Below, piece after piece: positions 26,702 through 35,984 of a stretch of DNA of 64,000 nt; positions within the stretch are counted from its first letter, which is position 1, and each line of letters opens with the position of its first letter. The stretch is taken from the NCBI RefSeq assembly GCF_947493865.1, contig NZ_CANLTC010000009.1:62001-126000 (forward strand), in the 5' to 3' direction. The notes beneath the pieces are model-generated. The model worked only from the letters and a program-made list of their open reading frames with translations. It searched no databases and was not told where the DNA came from. Source of the DNA: an uncultured Halomonas sp. (lineage in GTDB: Bacteria; Pseudomonadota; Gammaproteobacteria; Pseudomonadales; Halomonadaceae). The position numbers and the translations under genes are program-made.

Positions 26702-26970
26702 TAGGGCCTGTTGACGTTTCATTCACGGCCGCGCTGGCGCCAGTTTTTATTCGGGGCAAGGCAGGAGGAGAGAAATTTGGTTATTCCAAATGAACGACGA
26801 CTAACGCAGCAGCGGATAAAAACTGGCCCAGCCCTTCGGGTTGCGCAGCAAAAAGCGCCATTCTGCGTTGCGAAACTTGAAAAGGGAATAACCCTTCCCT
26901 GCGCTTCGCGCCTTGACTGACACTTTTTGATGCAGCAACGCGGTTCGCGATGAAACGTCAACAGGCCCTA
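26702..26970. repeat. MITE-like element, copy 1
   Basis: A 269-bp element with perfect terminal inverted repeats: GGGCCTGTTGACGTTTCAT at the left and its complement at the right, flanked by TA on both sides. It matches a 270-bp copy at 41901-42170 at all but about three positions. Inside are partial inverted repeats (AAAACTGG with CCAGTTTT). It encodes no transposase, only a 69-codon spurious frame. Ends of this form resemble IS5-group elements, so a related IS could mobilise it. Confidence 0.85.
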
Positions 26971-27070
26971 GGTCATTTTAATGATATCGCTCTATTGTAT
27001 TTCCAAATTCTACTTACCATGCTGTTCAGTTACCCCTGTTAAAAAAAACGGATCTAAAAAGGAGATAACA

Positions 27071-27757
27071 ATGAACGACCACGTCATGCTCATTACCGGC
27101 GCTTCGACGGGCATCGGTGCTGCCACCGCTCGCGCTGCGCATCATGCGGACTACAAGCTGGTACTTGCGGCTCGCTCCACGGAAAAACTGGAAGCACTCG
27201 CCAGCGAATTTGGCCCTGAAAAGACATTGACCGTTGCCTGCGACGTCACCTCCATGGAAGATCAACAAGCCCTGGTGGACAAGGCCATGGAGCGCTTCGG
27301 GCGTATCGACATCGTGTTTGCCAATGCCGGTCAAGGCGGTTCGCCTGGTGGCTTCAGCGAAGCCGACCACGAAGGCTGGCGGGAAATGCTGATGACCAAC
27401 GTTTATGGCGTCGGCCTTACCATCCAGGCTACCCTGCCGATGATACGCAAGACGCAAGGCCATATATTGCTCACCGGCTCCGCTGCCGGACGCGCCACCA
27501 TCCCCGGTTCAATGTACAGCGCCAGCAAGTGGGCCGTTACCGGAATCGGTTATAACCTGCGTGAGGAGCTTCGCGGCAGCGGCATTCGTGTCACACTGAT
27601 CGAACCAGGCATGGTCGATACGCCCTTTTTCGATCAATCGCCGGAGCATGCCCTGGAGGATCGTGACATCGCCAATGCGGTCATGTATGCCATCAATCAG
27701 CCCGCCCATGTGGACGTCAACGAGATATTGATCCGACCAACGCCACTTCGGGAATAA
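27071..27757 (+). CDS. Short-chain dehydrogenase/reductase
   Basis: A 228-residue classical SDR: cofactor motif TGASTGIGAATARAA at residues 9-23, NAG near residue 86, catalytic Ser in LLTGSAAGRA and YSASK near residue 152. The PGMVDTPF segment follows. The cofactor is probably NAD(P), with no Arg pair diagnostic of either seen. AAGGAGAT lies a few bases before the ATG at 27071. It is a single gene downstream of the MITE; the substrate is unknown. Confidence 0.85.
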   Translation: MNDHVMLITGASTGIGAATARAAHHADYKLVLAARSTEKLEALASEFGPEKTLTVACDVTSMEDQQALVDKAMERFGRIDIVFANAGQGGSPGGFSEADHEGWREMLMTNVYGVGLTIQATLPMIRKTQGHILLTGSAAGRATIPGSMYSASKWAVTGIGYNLREELRGSGIRVTLIEPGMVDTPFFDQSPEHALEDRDIANAVMYAINQPAHVDVNEILIRPTPLRE

Positions 27758-27809
27758 CCATCTAGTCAAACGTTACAAAAAACATGCTTTGAACCCGCTT
27801 TTGAGACTA

Positions 27810-27831
27810 GCGAAATGCGCAAAAATTTCGC
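27810..27831. promoter_or_regulatory. Inverted repeat upstream of the small HTH gene
   Basis: GCGAAAT (27810-27816) and ATTTCGC (27825-27831) form a dyad with an 8-nt spacer, about 40-60 bp before the HTH gene start. It may be an autoregulatory operator, or part of the SDR terminator. Confidence 0.4.
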
Positions 27832-27867
27832 ATGCTGAAGTTGTCAGTGGTCAGGCATTGGAGCCTC

Positions 27868-28185
27868 ATGAACGCAGTACGACAATTGAACGGTAGCGCC
27901 TTTTCGGCACCGCCGTCGAAGGGCAAGAGCCGTCTCGATACAAAAGACGATTTAAGAGACGATGTTAAAGACGATGTCCGAGACATGGAAAAACGCTCTC
28001 GCCTGATGCGGGTTGTGACACGCCGCATCGCCTTTTCAGAGTTGGACAATCGGGAAATCGCCCGTCGCGCGGGCATTCCCTCCCAGCGCATCAGCGACCT
28101 GCTCGCCGGACGCCTGGAGCATTTCTCGGTAGGCGAGCTACAAGCGCTCCGCGAAACCGTAGAGAGTGAAACGCCTATTTCCTGA
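27868..28185 (+). CDS. XRE-like helix-turn-helix protein
   Basis: A 105-residue protein. The N-terminal 45 residues are charged and unusual, with repeated DDLRDDVKDDVRD. The C-terminal half is an HTH of the XRE/HigA-like (HTH_37) type: NREIARRAGIPSQRISDLLAG, then a helix ending at residue 100. The start is ATG 27868 with GGAG 4 nt before it; a longer frame from 27832 is possible. No toxin gene is adjacent, so an orphan antitoxin-like regulator is likely. Confidence 0.6.
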   Translation: MNAVRQLNGSAFSAPPSKGKSRLDTKDDLRDDVKDDVRDMEKRSRLMRVVTRRIAFSELDNREIARRAGIPSQRISDLLAGRLEHFSVGELQALRETVESETPIS

Positions 28186-28221
28186 TATCGCCTCCCCCAA
28201 CGATTAGCGCCTTCTCCCCAA

Positions 28222-28248
28222 CTCGATGACGCAAAATGCGTCATCGAG
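28222..28248. terminator. Perfect 12-bp hairpin between convergent genes
   Basis: CTCGATGACGCA (28222-28233) pairs fully with TGCGTCATCGAG (28237-28248) around an AAA loop. It lies between the HTH gene and the TAXI TRAP permease gene, which converge. It lacks a long T-run. Confidence 0.65.
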
Positions 28249-28291
28249 CATAAGGCGAAAACCATCCAGTCTTGAACCGCTCGGCTTCGGA

Positions 28292-30307
28292 TCAGGTAGA
28301 GCCCGTCGCCGTCTGGCGCTTGCTGGCCAGCCAATTCCCTCCCAGGAACACCGCGATGGTCGCCACACCCACCATCTCGCTCAACAGATTCGGGTAGAAC
28401 ACTGCCGCCGACGCCAGAGCGATCAACGCCCTGGGGATGACCGACATACGCATGAACAAATAGCCTTCCAGGGCTGCGGCAAAGGCCAGAAGCGCGGCGA
28501 TCGCGATGATCACGTTCCAGATCACCACGGCCACCGGCCCCCCCATGATGATTTCCGGATTGAACACCATGAACAGCGGAATCAGATACAGGCCCTTGGC
28601 AAACTTCCAGGCCTGGAAGCTGGTCTCCATGGGCTTGCTGCCGGCGATGGCGGCCCCCGCGAACCCGGCCAGGGCAATCGGTGGCGTCACGTTGGAGTCC
28701 TGGGAGTACCAGAACACCACCAGATGCGCGATCAGCAGCGGAATGCCGAACTCCGTGGAAAGCGCCGGTCCCACCAATACGATCAAGACGATATAGCTCG
28801 CCGTGACCGGCAACCCCATTCCCAGCACCAGGCTTGCCAACAACACCATCAGCAGTGCCAGCAGGATATTGCCGCCGGAGAAGGCCATCATCATCGCCGA
28901 AAACTTGAGCCCTAGCCCGGTCAAGCCGACGATGCCGACGATGATGCCGGCCACGGCACAGGCCATGCTCACCGCCACCGCATTGCGCGCGCCCAGCTCC
29001 AATCCTTCGATCAGCCGGATAAAGCCGGTCTTAACCACCTCCTTCAAACCAGCGGCGGTCACCGGCTGCCCCTGTTTCGGCGCGATGAATAGATACCAGA
29101 TCAAGAAGCGCAGCACCGCCACGGCAATGATGGTCAGAATGGCGTAATAGCCGACCCGCATTGGCGACATGTTCATGACCAGCAGATAGACCAGCATGCC
29201 CAGAGGCAGCAGGAAGTGCCAGCCATCGCGCATCACCTGGCCCAACTGGGGCAGCTCCGAACGCGGCATTCCCTGCATACCACGCTTCAAGGCGATGATG
29301 TGCACGAACAGATAGACCGTGGCGAAATACATCACCGCCGGCAAGACGCTCACCTTCACCACTTCCAGATAAGGCACACCGGTGTATTCGGCGATCAGGA
29401 AGGCGCCGGCCCCCATCAAGGGCGGCGTGATCTGCCCGCCGGTGCTGGCCGCCGCCTCGATACCGCCGGCCTGGGCCGGACGATAACCCAGGCGCTTCAT
29501 CAAGGGGATGGTGAAGGCGCCGGTGGTGACCACGTTGGCAATGGCGCTGCCGGAAATCGAGCCCATGCCCGCCGAGGCCAGCACCGCCGCCTTGGCCGGC
29601 CCGCCCCGCTGACGCCCGGTGGCGGCATAGGCCAGATCGATGAAGAAACGCCCGGCGCCGGTGCTTTCCAGAAAGGCACCGAACAGCACGAAGATGAAGA
29701 TATAGGTGGCCGCCACGCCCAGGGGCAAGCCGAACAGCCCTTCCTGGCCGAGATAGAGCTGACCCACCACCCGGTCCAGGCTATAGCCGCGATGCGCCAT
29801 GATGCCCGGCATCCAATCCGACAACCAGGGCAGGTCACCCCGGGGGCCGGCGAAGGCATAGAGGATCGCTACCACGCCGATTATCGTCATGCCCAGCCCC
29901 ACCGCCCGACGGCTGGCCTCGAGCACCGTGACCACCGCAATACAGCCGACGAGCATATCCGTTTGGTTCCAGAACCCGGCGCGATCGATGATCGCGTCGA
30001 GATAGAACACCAGGTAGAAGCCGGTGATGAAGGCCCCGGCAAGAAAGACACAATCGATGCTCCAACCCAGCACGCCGCGCCGGCGATGCGGGCCGAATAC
30101 CGGGAACATCAGAAAGGCCAGAAACATGATCAGGGCGATATGAATGCTGCGCTGATAGAAGAGACCAAGCGGTTCGATCCCCGCCGCATAGAGCTGAAAC
30201 AGCGATAGCCCCACGCCCACCAGAGTAATCAACCACAGTACCATTCGCGGCTGGACAGGGTCGGGCTGAGCGGGGTCGATGTCGGACGGATCAGGTGCTT
30301 CGTTCAT
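28292..30307 (-). CDS. TRAP transporter fused permease (DctQM, TAXI type)
   Basis: A 671-residue fused permease with about 16-18 spans: an N-terminal DctQ-like domain (residues 20-160), then a DctM-like core with GGPAKAAVLASAGMGSISGSAIANVVTTG, TPPLMGAGAFL and the C-terminal DSNVTPPIALAGFAGAAIAG. Fused permeases of this kind work with TAXI binding proteins, here encoded two genes upstream, with a DUF1850 gene between. Substrates of TAXI systems are mostly dicarboxylates such as 2-oxoglutarate or glutamate-like compounds; the substrate here is unknown. Confidence 0.9.
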   Translation of the reverse strand: MNEAPDPSDIDPAQPDPVQPRMVLWLITLVGVGLSLFQLYAAGIEPLGLFYQRSIHIALIMFLAFLMFPVFGPHRRRGVLGWSIDCVFLAGAFITGFYLVFYLDAIIDRAGFWNQTDMLVGCIAVVTVLEASRRAVGLGMTIIGVVAILYAFAGPRGDLPWLSDWMPGIMAHRGYSLDRVVGQLYLGQEGLFGLPLGVAATYIFIFVLFGAFLESTGAGRFFIDLAYAATGRQRGGPAKAAVLASAGMGSISGSAIANVVTTGAFTIPLMKRLGYRPAQAGGIEAAASTGGQITPPLMGAGAFLIAEYTGVPYLEVVKVSVLPAVMYFATVYLFVHIIALKRGMQGMPRSELPQLGQVMRDGWHFLLPLGMLVYLLVMNMSPMRVGYYAILTIIAVAVLRFLIWYLFIAPKQGQPVTAAGLKEVVKTGFIRLIEGLELGARNAVAVSMACAVAGIIVGIVGLTGLGLKFSAMMMAFSGGNILLALLMVLLASLVLGMGLPVTASYIVLIVLVGPALSTEFGIPLLIAHLVVFWYSQDSNVTPPIALAGFAGAAIAGSKPMETSFQAWKFAKGLYLIPLFMVFNPEIIMGGPVAVVIWNVIIAIAALLAFAAALEGYLFMRMSVIPRALIALASAAVFYPNLLSEMVGVATIAVFLGGNWLASKRQTATGST

Positions 30308-30343
30308 GGCATTCTCTTCAGGGTTTTCGGTAGCTCGGTTTTT

Positions 30344-30823
30344 TTATTTGTCTGGCGCTTGATTACTTGTTTTGAGACGGATCATGACACGCTCTCCCGC
30401 CGCCAAAGCACTCAGACTGGTGACATTGCCGGCATGGGTAAGTCTATGATTCACGGCCATGCTGCCGACCCGTAATAGATAACCGTTGCCGGGTACCGGC
30501 TCATCGATATGCTCGATCCAGTAGCCCCCTTCACCATCGGAGGTCTGTACCCCCCGACCCGGAATATGACCGAGTCCGGCTGCGAAATCCGGTTGATGGC
30601 TGCGTTCCAGCACCATGCGACCCTGCCGATAACGATAGCAGTCCGCCACTCGAATACCCGTCACGGAATGATTCCATACCAGACACCAGCGTTCACCGGG
30701 CTGAAGGGGAATATCGACCAGTCTGGTATTCGAGGACGAGACCACCTGCAACCGAGCAGACTCGTTTGCAGCCGCACCGCATATCGATACGAGCCACGCC
30801 ACCAACAGCAAAAGGACGAGCAT
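30344..30823 (-). CDS. DUF1850 protein of the TAXI TRAP operon
   Basis: A 159-residue protein with a hydrophobic N-terminal segment (MLVLLLLVAWLVSICGAAA) that is a likely signal peptide or anchor, followed by a beta-rich domain with RWCLVWNHSVTGIRVADCYRY, the DUF1850 core. These proteins recur between TAXI binding proteins and fused TRAP permeases and may assist transport; the role is unknown. The Met at 30823 is preferred since the signal segment starts there. Stop of the binding protein gene and this gene are close, indicating one operon. Confidence 0.75.
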   Translation of the reverse strand: MLVLLLLVAWLVSICGAAANESARLQVVSSSNTRLVDIPLQPGERWCLVWNHSVTGIRVADCYRYRQGRMVLERSHQPDFAAGLGHIPGRGVQTSDGEGGYWIEHIDEPVPGNGYLLRVGSMAVNHRLTHAGNVTSLSALAAGERVMIRLKTSNQAPDK

Positions 30824-30862
30824 CGATGCTCGCCCCTTGGCTTCAAGCGTTGTGACCAAGGC

Positions 30863-31825
30863 TCAGGGACGTAGCTTGTCGGGGATCTCGGCGTCGACTT
30901 CCTCATAATAACGAATGGCGCCTGGATGTAGCGGTACCGGGGTGGAATCGAGACTGAACTTCACCGTGGTATCGTTGGCCGCCGGATGAATGGCGATCAA
31001 TTCGTCGGTCTTCTCGAACAGCACCTTGGTGACCTCATAGGCCAGATCGTCAGGCAGGTCGGCATTGACCACCAGTACATTGGGCACACTGATGGTCTGC
31101 ACCGGCTCTTCCATGCCCTCATAAAGCCCTTTTTTCAACTCGTAGGCAGCGAATACCGGCTCGGCTTCCTTGGCATTGGCGATCTCCTCGTCGCTCAAGC
31201 CGACCAGACGAATATCCCGGGTGGCGGCCAGGTTGAGGATCGAACTGGTGGGCGGCCCCACACTCCAGAAACCGGCATCGATGTCCCCGTCGCGCAGCGC
31301 ATCCGCGGTCTCGTTGAAGTTCAGGCGCAGGGTTTCCATATCGTCATAGGTCAGGCCATTGGCTTCCATCACCGCCTTGGCATTGAGTTCGGTGCCGCTA
31401 CCCGGCGCCCCCACGGAGACCCGCTTGCCCTTGAGATCGGCAAGAGAGGTAATATCCGAATCCGCCATGGTCACGATCTGAACCGCATTGGGATAGATCG
31501 AGCCCAAAGCGCGGGTGGCTTCGACCTGACGCCCGTCGAACGCCCCTTCCCCCTTGTAGGCCTGATAGGCGGTATCCGCCAGCACCAGGGCAAAATCCGA
31601 ATCCCCGCGAAAGATCAGCCCCATGTTCTCCACCGAGGCTCCGGTTACCTCGGCCACCGCGCTGTATCCTTCGAGATGATTGTTGATCAACTCCGCCAGA
31701 CCACCGCCATAGGGATAATAGACCCCGCCGGTGCCACCGGTGGCAATGGAGAGACGTTGCTGAGCGATGCTGGCGGGAGCAGCAATGATGAGTGACGCCG
31801 CAAGAGCAGCAGAGAGTAGGCGCAT
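30863..31825 (-). CDS. TAXI-family TRAP periplasmic binding protein
   Basis: A 320-residue protein with a signal peptide (residues 1-21, cleaved after SIAQ). The TAXI signature LSIATGGTGGVYYPYGGGLA and later KRVSVGAPGSGTELNAKAVM are present. It captures substrate for the fused permease downstream. First gene of the operon; a 224-bp gap divides it from the divergent Ada/AlkA gene and must contain its promoter. Confidence 0.9.
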   Translation of the reverse strand: MRLLSAALAASLIIAAPASIAQQRLSIATGGTGGVYYPYGGGLAELINNHLEGYSAVAEVTGASVENMGLIFRGDSDFALVLADTAYQAYKGEGAFDGRQVEATRALGSIYPNAVQIVTMADSDITSLADLKGKRVSVGAPGSGTELNAKAVMEANGLTYDDMETLRLNFNETADALRDGDIDAGFWSVGPPTSSILNLAATRDIRLVGLSDEEIANAKEAEPVFAAYELKKGLYEGMEEPVQTISVPNVLVVNADLPDDLAYEVTKVLFEKTDELIAIHPAANDTTVKFSLDSTPVPLHPGAIRYYEEVDAEIPDKLRP

Positions 31826-32049
31826 GAATGTCTCCTTGGATGATTATTGTTGATGATGCGTAGATAAAAACTAGCACGTCCGGCAACTTGCCTGCCACAG
31901 GGTTCAACCACTCGACGGCTTCTCTTTGGTAGGGTTTCAAGGCCTACAGGCGTGCCTGCGATGGTCCCGTTCAGTTCCGTTTCCGGCTAGTCATTGCCGC
32001 AAGAGAGCTTACACTGGGCCTAACGTCATGCAACTGGAAGAAGTCACAG

Positions 32050-33408
32050 GTGCTTAACAGAGAGACATGTCACCAGGCGCGCTTGGCCCGGGATGCCCGT
32101 TTCGATGGTCAGTTCTTCACAGCGGTGAAGACCACTGGCATCTATTGCCGCCCGGTGTGCCCGGCCACGCCGCCCCAGGAACACAATGTGGCCTATTTCG
32201 CCAGCGCCGTGGAAGCCGCCGAGGCCGGTTATCGGCCTTGTTTGCGCTGCCGACCGGACAGCGCCCCGGGCTCGCCGGCCTGGAAAGGCGTGGACACCAC
32301 CCTGGAGCGCGCCCTGCGTCTGATCGACGAAGGTGCCCTGCAGGAAGGCACCTTGAACCAACTTGGCGAGCGGCTGGGTATCAGCGACCGCTATCTGCGC
32401 CAACTGTTTCAGAAACGTTTCGGGGTCGCACCGAAGACCTATTCGCTCTACCGGCAATGCCTGTTCGCCAAGCAACTGTTGCATCAAACCCGCCTGCCGA
32501 TCACCGATGTGGCCTATGCCAGCGGTTTTCAAAGCCTTCGCCGCTTCAACGACTGCTTCAAGACCCGGATGGGGCTCAATCCGAGCCAGCTTCGCCGGTA
32601 TGCCAGCCCAGATCATGATGAGCTGGTGTTGACCCTCGCCTATCGACCGCCGCTTGCCTGGGACCGCCTGCATCATTTCCTGAACCGTCGACTGATCGAG
32701 GGCCAGGAATGGCTGGGCGATGATTTCTATGGGCGAACCTTTGTCTGGGGACAGGCCAAGGGGCATTTCACCGCGACTCACGAACCACGGCATCACTGCT
32801 TTCGCGTGGCGTTGACCATCGATGATCTCTCCGCCCTGCAAGGCGTGGTCGGCAATATTCGCCGCCTGCTGGATCTGGACGCGGACACCCGGGCCATCGA
32901 AGAGCATCTGAATGCAGCGGTTCCCGGATTGCCTCTGGTTGCCGGGCTGCGTTTACCCGGCATGTGGGCTCTGTTCGAGGCGGGGGTGCGGGCGATTCTC
33001 GGTCAACAGATCTCGGAGCTTGCCGCGCGTCGTTTGGTTCAGAATCTGGTGGATGCGCTGGGCGAGCCATTGGATGATCAAAAACGCTGCTTTCCCACCC
33101 CGGCCAGTATCGCCGCAAGCGATCTCGCTTTTCTCAAGATGATCGCAGCCCGCCGCGATACCCTGCGGCGTTATGCCGAGTGGTACCGGGACAGCGAGAC
33201 ACCGGAGGATACGACTCAGTGGCTGGCGCTCAAGGGCATCGGTCCCTGGACCGTGGATTACGCGCGGCTACGCGGCATCAGCCACCCGGACATCTGGTTG
33301 AGCGGCGACCTGGTGGTGAAAAAGAAGCTGCATGCCCTGGATGACGCCGACCCGCGCCAGGCCGCCCCCTGGCGCAGCTATCTCACCCTGCAACTGTGGA
33401 ATCACTGA
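32050..33408 (+). CDS. alkA: Ada-AlkA fusion: DNA-3-methyladenine glycosylase II with Ada regulatory domain
   Basis: A 452-residue three-part protein. Residues 1-75 are the Ada zinc/phosphotriester domain with YCRPVCPA and RPCLRCRPD, the four cysteines. Residues 85-185 are an AraC-type HTH pair. Residues 195-450 are AlkA, with GQQISELAARRLV, the helix-hairpin-helix LKGIGPWTVDYA and the catalytic Asp in WLSGDLVV. It excises alkylated bases and probably regulates itself in response to methylation. The start is GTG 32050. The C-terminal methyltransferase of Ada is supplied by the next gene. Confidence 0.9.
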   Translation: MLNRETCHQARLARDARFDGQFFTAVKTTGIYCRPVCPATPPQEHNVAYFASAVEAAEAGYRPCLRCRPDSAPGSPAWKGVDTTLERALRLIDEGALQEGTLNQLGERLGISDRYLRQLFQKRFGVAPKTYSLYRQCLFAKQLLHQTRLPITDVAYASGFQSLRRFNDCFKTRMGLNPSQLRRYASPDHDELVLTLAYRPPLAWDRLHHFLNRRLIEGQEWLGDDFYGRTFVWGQAKGHFTATHEPRHHCFRVALTIDDLSALQGVVGNIRRLLDLDADTRAIEEHLNAAVPGLPLVAGLRLPGMWALFEAGVRAILGQQISELAARRLVQNLVDALGEPLDDQKRCFPTPASIAASDLAFLKMIAARRDTLRRYAEWYRDSETPEDTTQWLALKGIGPWTVDYARLRGISHPDIWLSGDLVVKKKLHALDDADPRQAAPWRSYLTLQLWNH

Positions 33409-33409
33409 C

Positions 33410-33895
33410 ATGTATATCGACTATCTGGCCACACCCGAAGGCTCACCGCTGGGCTTCCTGCAGATCAAAGCCACTGAGGCGGGTATCACCCATATCGACT
33501 TCGTCGACGAACGCAGCGAAGCGGTTACGCCTCACCCGCTGATCGACGACTGCAAGACTCAGCTCGAGGAGTATTTTCAGGGCCGACGCCAGCACTTCGA
33601 CGTGCCATTGGCGCCTGAAGGCACCGACTTCCAAAAACGCGTATGGAGGCAGCTACGCGCCATCCCGTTCGGTGAAACCTGCAGCTATGCGATGATTTCG
33701 CAAAAGATCGCCAGCCCCAAGAGCCACCGCGCCGTGGGCGCCGCCAATGGCCGTAACCCCTTGTCGATCATCGTGCCCTGCCACCGGGTGATCGGCAGCA
33801 ACGGTCAGTTGACCGGCTATGCCGGCGGGCTGGAGCGCAAGCAGTGGCTGCTGCAGCATGAGCAAGCGCAACTGGCGTATTCGTTACAGCCTTGA
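33410..33895 (+). CDS. ogt: Methylated-DNA-protein-cysteine methyltransferase
   Basis: A 161-residue O6-alkylguanine-DNA alkyltransferase. Active site IVPCHRVIG with the acceptor Cys, preceded by the HTH segment RAVGAANGRNPLS. It repairs O6-methylguanine by transfer to Cys and is then spent. It starts one base after the alkA stop, so the two form an adaptive-response operon. The frame could be read further upstream, but the ATG at 33410 fits the family length. Confidence 0.92.
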   Translation: MYIDYLATPEGSPLGFLQIKATEAGITHIDFVDERSEAVTPHPLIDDCKTQLEEYFQGRRQHFDVPLAPEGTDFQKRVWRQLRAIPFGETCSYAMISQKIASPKSHRAVGAANGRNPLSIIVPCHRVIGSNGQLTGYAGGLERKQWLLQHEQAQLAYSLQP

Positions 33896-33944
33896 GTAGC
33901 ACTTGTGCATTTAGGTTATTAACTAATTACTTTCCTAACGACAC

Positions 33945-33986
33945 TTGACCGATGTCAAGCCCCGCTTTGTCTTCCCGGTTGATACT
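33945..33986 (+). promoter_or_regulatory. FNR/Anr-type box and -10 element before ttrBCA
   Basis: TTGAC-CGAT-GTCAA (33945-33958) matches the FNR/Anr/Dnr pattern TTGAY-N4-RTCAA and is centred near 33951. A -10 like element GATACT lies at 33981-33986, which would put the start near 33993 and the box near -41.5, the class II activator position. ttrB begins at 34058. Confidence 0.6.
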
Positions 33987-34057
33987 GGTTCCATAACATC
34001 ATCTTGCTTGTGAAGAGACACGCTCTTTGCAGCGATCCTTCAACCCCTGGAGGCGTT

Positions 34058-34840
34058 ATGGATCCTATTCGCCGCTCTCTCCTCGGCCAGTTGGCAAAGC
34101 TTACCGCCGGGGCTGCCCTGGTGCCGCTGTCCAGCGTGGCCAGTGCCGGCATCAACGACCAGCCGCCGCGCCGCGGCGGCAACCCGGAAAAGCGCTACGG
34201 CATGCTCATCGATCTACGCCGCTGCATCGGCTGCCAAGCCTGTACCGTGTCCTGCCATATCGAGAATGCCGCACCGCTGGGCAATTTCCGCACCGTGGTC
34301 TCCCAGTTCGAGGTCGAGCACGAAGAGACCGGGGAGCTTGCCACCTTCATGCTGCCAAGACTCTGCAATCACTGCGAGAACCCACCCTGCGTGCCGGTCT
34401 GCCCGGTACAGGCCACCTTCCAGCGTGAAGACGGCATCGTGGTGGTGGACAGCGATCGCTGCGTAGGCTGCGCCTATTGCGTCAACGCCTGCCCCTATGA
34501 CGCTCGCTTCATCAACCCGCGCACCCAAACCGCGGACAAGTGCACCTTCTGCGCCCACCGTCTGGAAGCCAATCTGCTGCCAGCCTGTGTCGAATCCTGC
34601 GTAGGCGGCGCCCGCATCATCGGCGACATGCGGGACCCGGAAAGCGAAATCAGCCAGCTGATCGAGCAACATCGAAACGAGCTGATGGTGCTCAAACCGG
34701 AAAAGAACACCCTGCCCCAGGTCTTCTATCTGGGCATGGACGAGCGCTTCACTACCCGCCCGGACGGCATCAAGCCGGCCATCTGGGATGTCGCCAACCA
34801 GAACGGCAAGGAGATCGGTTATGAATTCGATGGCCATTGA
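34058..34840 (+). CDS. ttrB: Tetrathionate reductase iron-sulfur subunit
   Basis: A 260-residue periplasmic ferredoxin-like subunit. A twin-arginine signal (RRSLLGQLAK) opens it. Four cysteine clusters are visible: CIGCQACTVSCH, CNHCENPPCVPVCP, CVGCAYCVNACP and CTFCAHR with CVESC, giving four [4Fe-4S] sites. It passes electrons from TtrC to TtrA. The start is ATG 34058 after a CTGGAGG site. It overlaps ttrC by 20 nt. Similar subunits exist in other molybdoenzymes, but the strong TtrA match of the third gene fixes the identity. Confidence 0.9.
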   Translation: MDPIRRSLLGQLAKLTAGAALVPLSSVASAGINDQPPRRGGNPEKRYGMLIDLRRCIGCQACTVSCHIENAAPLGNFRTVVSQFEVEHEETGELATFMLPRLCNHCENPPCVPVCPVQATFQREDGIVVVDSDRCVGCAYCVNACPYDARFINPRTQTADKCTFCAHRLEANLLPACVESCVGGARIIGDMRDPESEISQLIEQHRNELMVLKPEKNTLPQVFYLGMDERFTTRPDGIKPAIWDVANQNGKEIGYEFDGH

Positions 34841-35984
34841 GATGCTGGTCCCGCGCTACGGGATCGCCTGGTACCCTTGGGCGGTGCAGTATTTCTTCTT
34901 GATCGCGCTGTCTTACGCCACTCTCTGGCTGGCAGTACCCGGGCTTATCTTCGGTAAAAAAGCCTGGATGCCCACCGCCCGCATCGCCATGCTGGCCTGC
35001 GTCACCACCACCCTGGTAGGACCGGTTGCCCTGCTCGCCGACCTGCACCAGCCACTGCGCTTCTGGCACTTCTACGGCTACCCCACCCCCAGGTCCTGGA
35101 TGTCCCTGGGCAGCTTCATCCTGCCGCTCTATCTGGGTAGCGTGGTGGTACTGGCCTGGATGTCCTGGCGCCCGGCACTCAAGGAGTGTAGCCAAGCAAG
35201 CGATGGCTGGTTCTCCAAGGTCGCCGGTTGGCTCTCCTGGGGCAACTGGAAAATTCCGCGTCCGCTGATGGTGCTGGTAGGATTGGCTGCTCTGGCGCTG
35301 TCCATCGGTATCATGCTGTATACCGGTGCCGAGGTAGCCATCGTTCGCGCCCGCCCGCTGTGGCATACCTACTGGCTACCGTTTGCCTTCGTCGCCACCG
35401 GCTTCATCGGCGCCTGTGGCCTTGTAATGCTGCTCAACCGCATCAGCCAGGCACGTAATGCCATAATCAATCGTCAGATGTTCAGCGTCATGATTGGCGC
35501 CTGTATCGCCATGGGTTTCATTGCCCTCACCTGGTTCCTGGACGGCGTCAATGCGGTGGATGGCTCCGTCGCCATTGCCCTGGACTCCATCAAGGACAGC
35601 ACGCAGTGGCGTAATACCGCGCTGTGGGGCAGCGTTGCCGGTATCGCCTTGTTCGTCATTGCCATCATTCTCCGACTGCGCGAGCGTCTATGGGGTTGGG
35701 GCTGGCTGGTCGGGCTACTGGCCCTGCACGTGGCCTGGATGTTCCGCTGGGTCGTGTTGATGAACGTGCAGACCGTGGCGCGAAACAGTGCCGGCTACCA
35801 CAACTATGACATGGCCTTCGGCTCCTACGGCCTGATGGGTATTCTCGGCACCTTCGGGCTGTGGATCGCTGCCATCCTGCTCATTGATCTGCTCATCCCC
35901 TGGCGCGGCCACGAGGCCCGGGCGATCACCGACAAATCATCTTCCTCTTCTGACATATCTACAGGAGCGCCTAGCCATGGATAA
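34821..35984 (+). CDS. ttrC: Tetrathionate reductase membrane subunit, NrfD-like
   Basis: A 387-residue NrfD-type quinol-oxidising membrane protein with about nine spans, starting EMLVPRYGIAWYPWAVQYFF. It anchors the complex and takes electrons from menaquinol or ubiquinol. The start ATG 34821 has AAGGAG 7 nt upstream and lies within the 3' end of ttrB; it overlaps ttrA by 8 nt. The overlap chain makes one translationally coupled operon. Confidence 0.88.
   Translation: MNSMAIEMLVPRYGIAWYPWAVQYFFLIALSYATLWLAVPGLIFGKKAWMPTARIAMLACVTTTLVGPVALLADLHQPLRFWHFYGYPTPRSWMSLGSFILPLYLGSVVVLAWMSWRPALKECSQASDGWFSKVAGWLSWGNWKIPRPLMVLVGLAALALSIGIMLYTGAEVAIVRARPLWHTYWLPFAFVATGFIGACGLVMLLNRISQARNAIINRQMFSVMIGACIAMGFIALTWFLDGVNAVDGSVAIALDSIKDSTQWRNTALWGSVAGIALFVIAIILRLRERLWGWGWLVGLLALHVAWMFRWVVLMNVQTVARNSAGYHNYDMAFGSYGLMGILGTFGLWIAAILLIDLLIPWRGHEARAITDKSSSSSDISTGAPSHG

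Noticed and set aside
26711..26920. A 69-codon frame inside each MITE copy
   Set aside because: It has no transposase motif and covers inverted-repeat DNA; the element appears non-coding.
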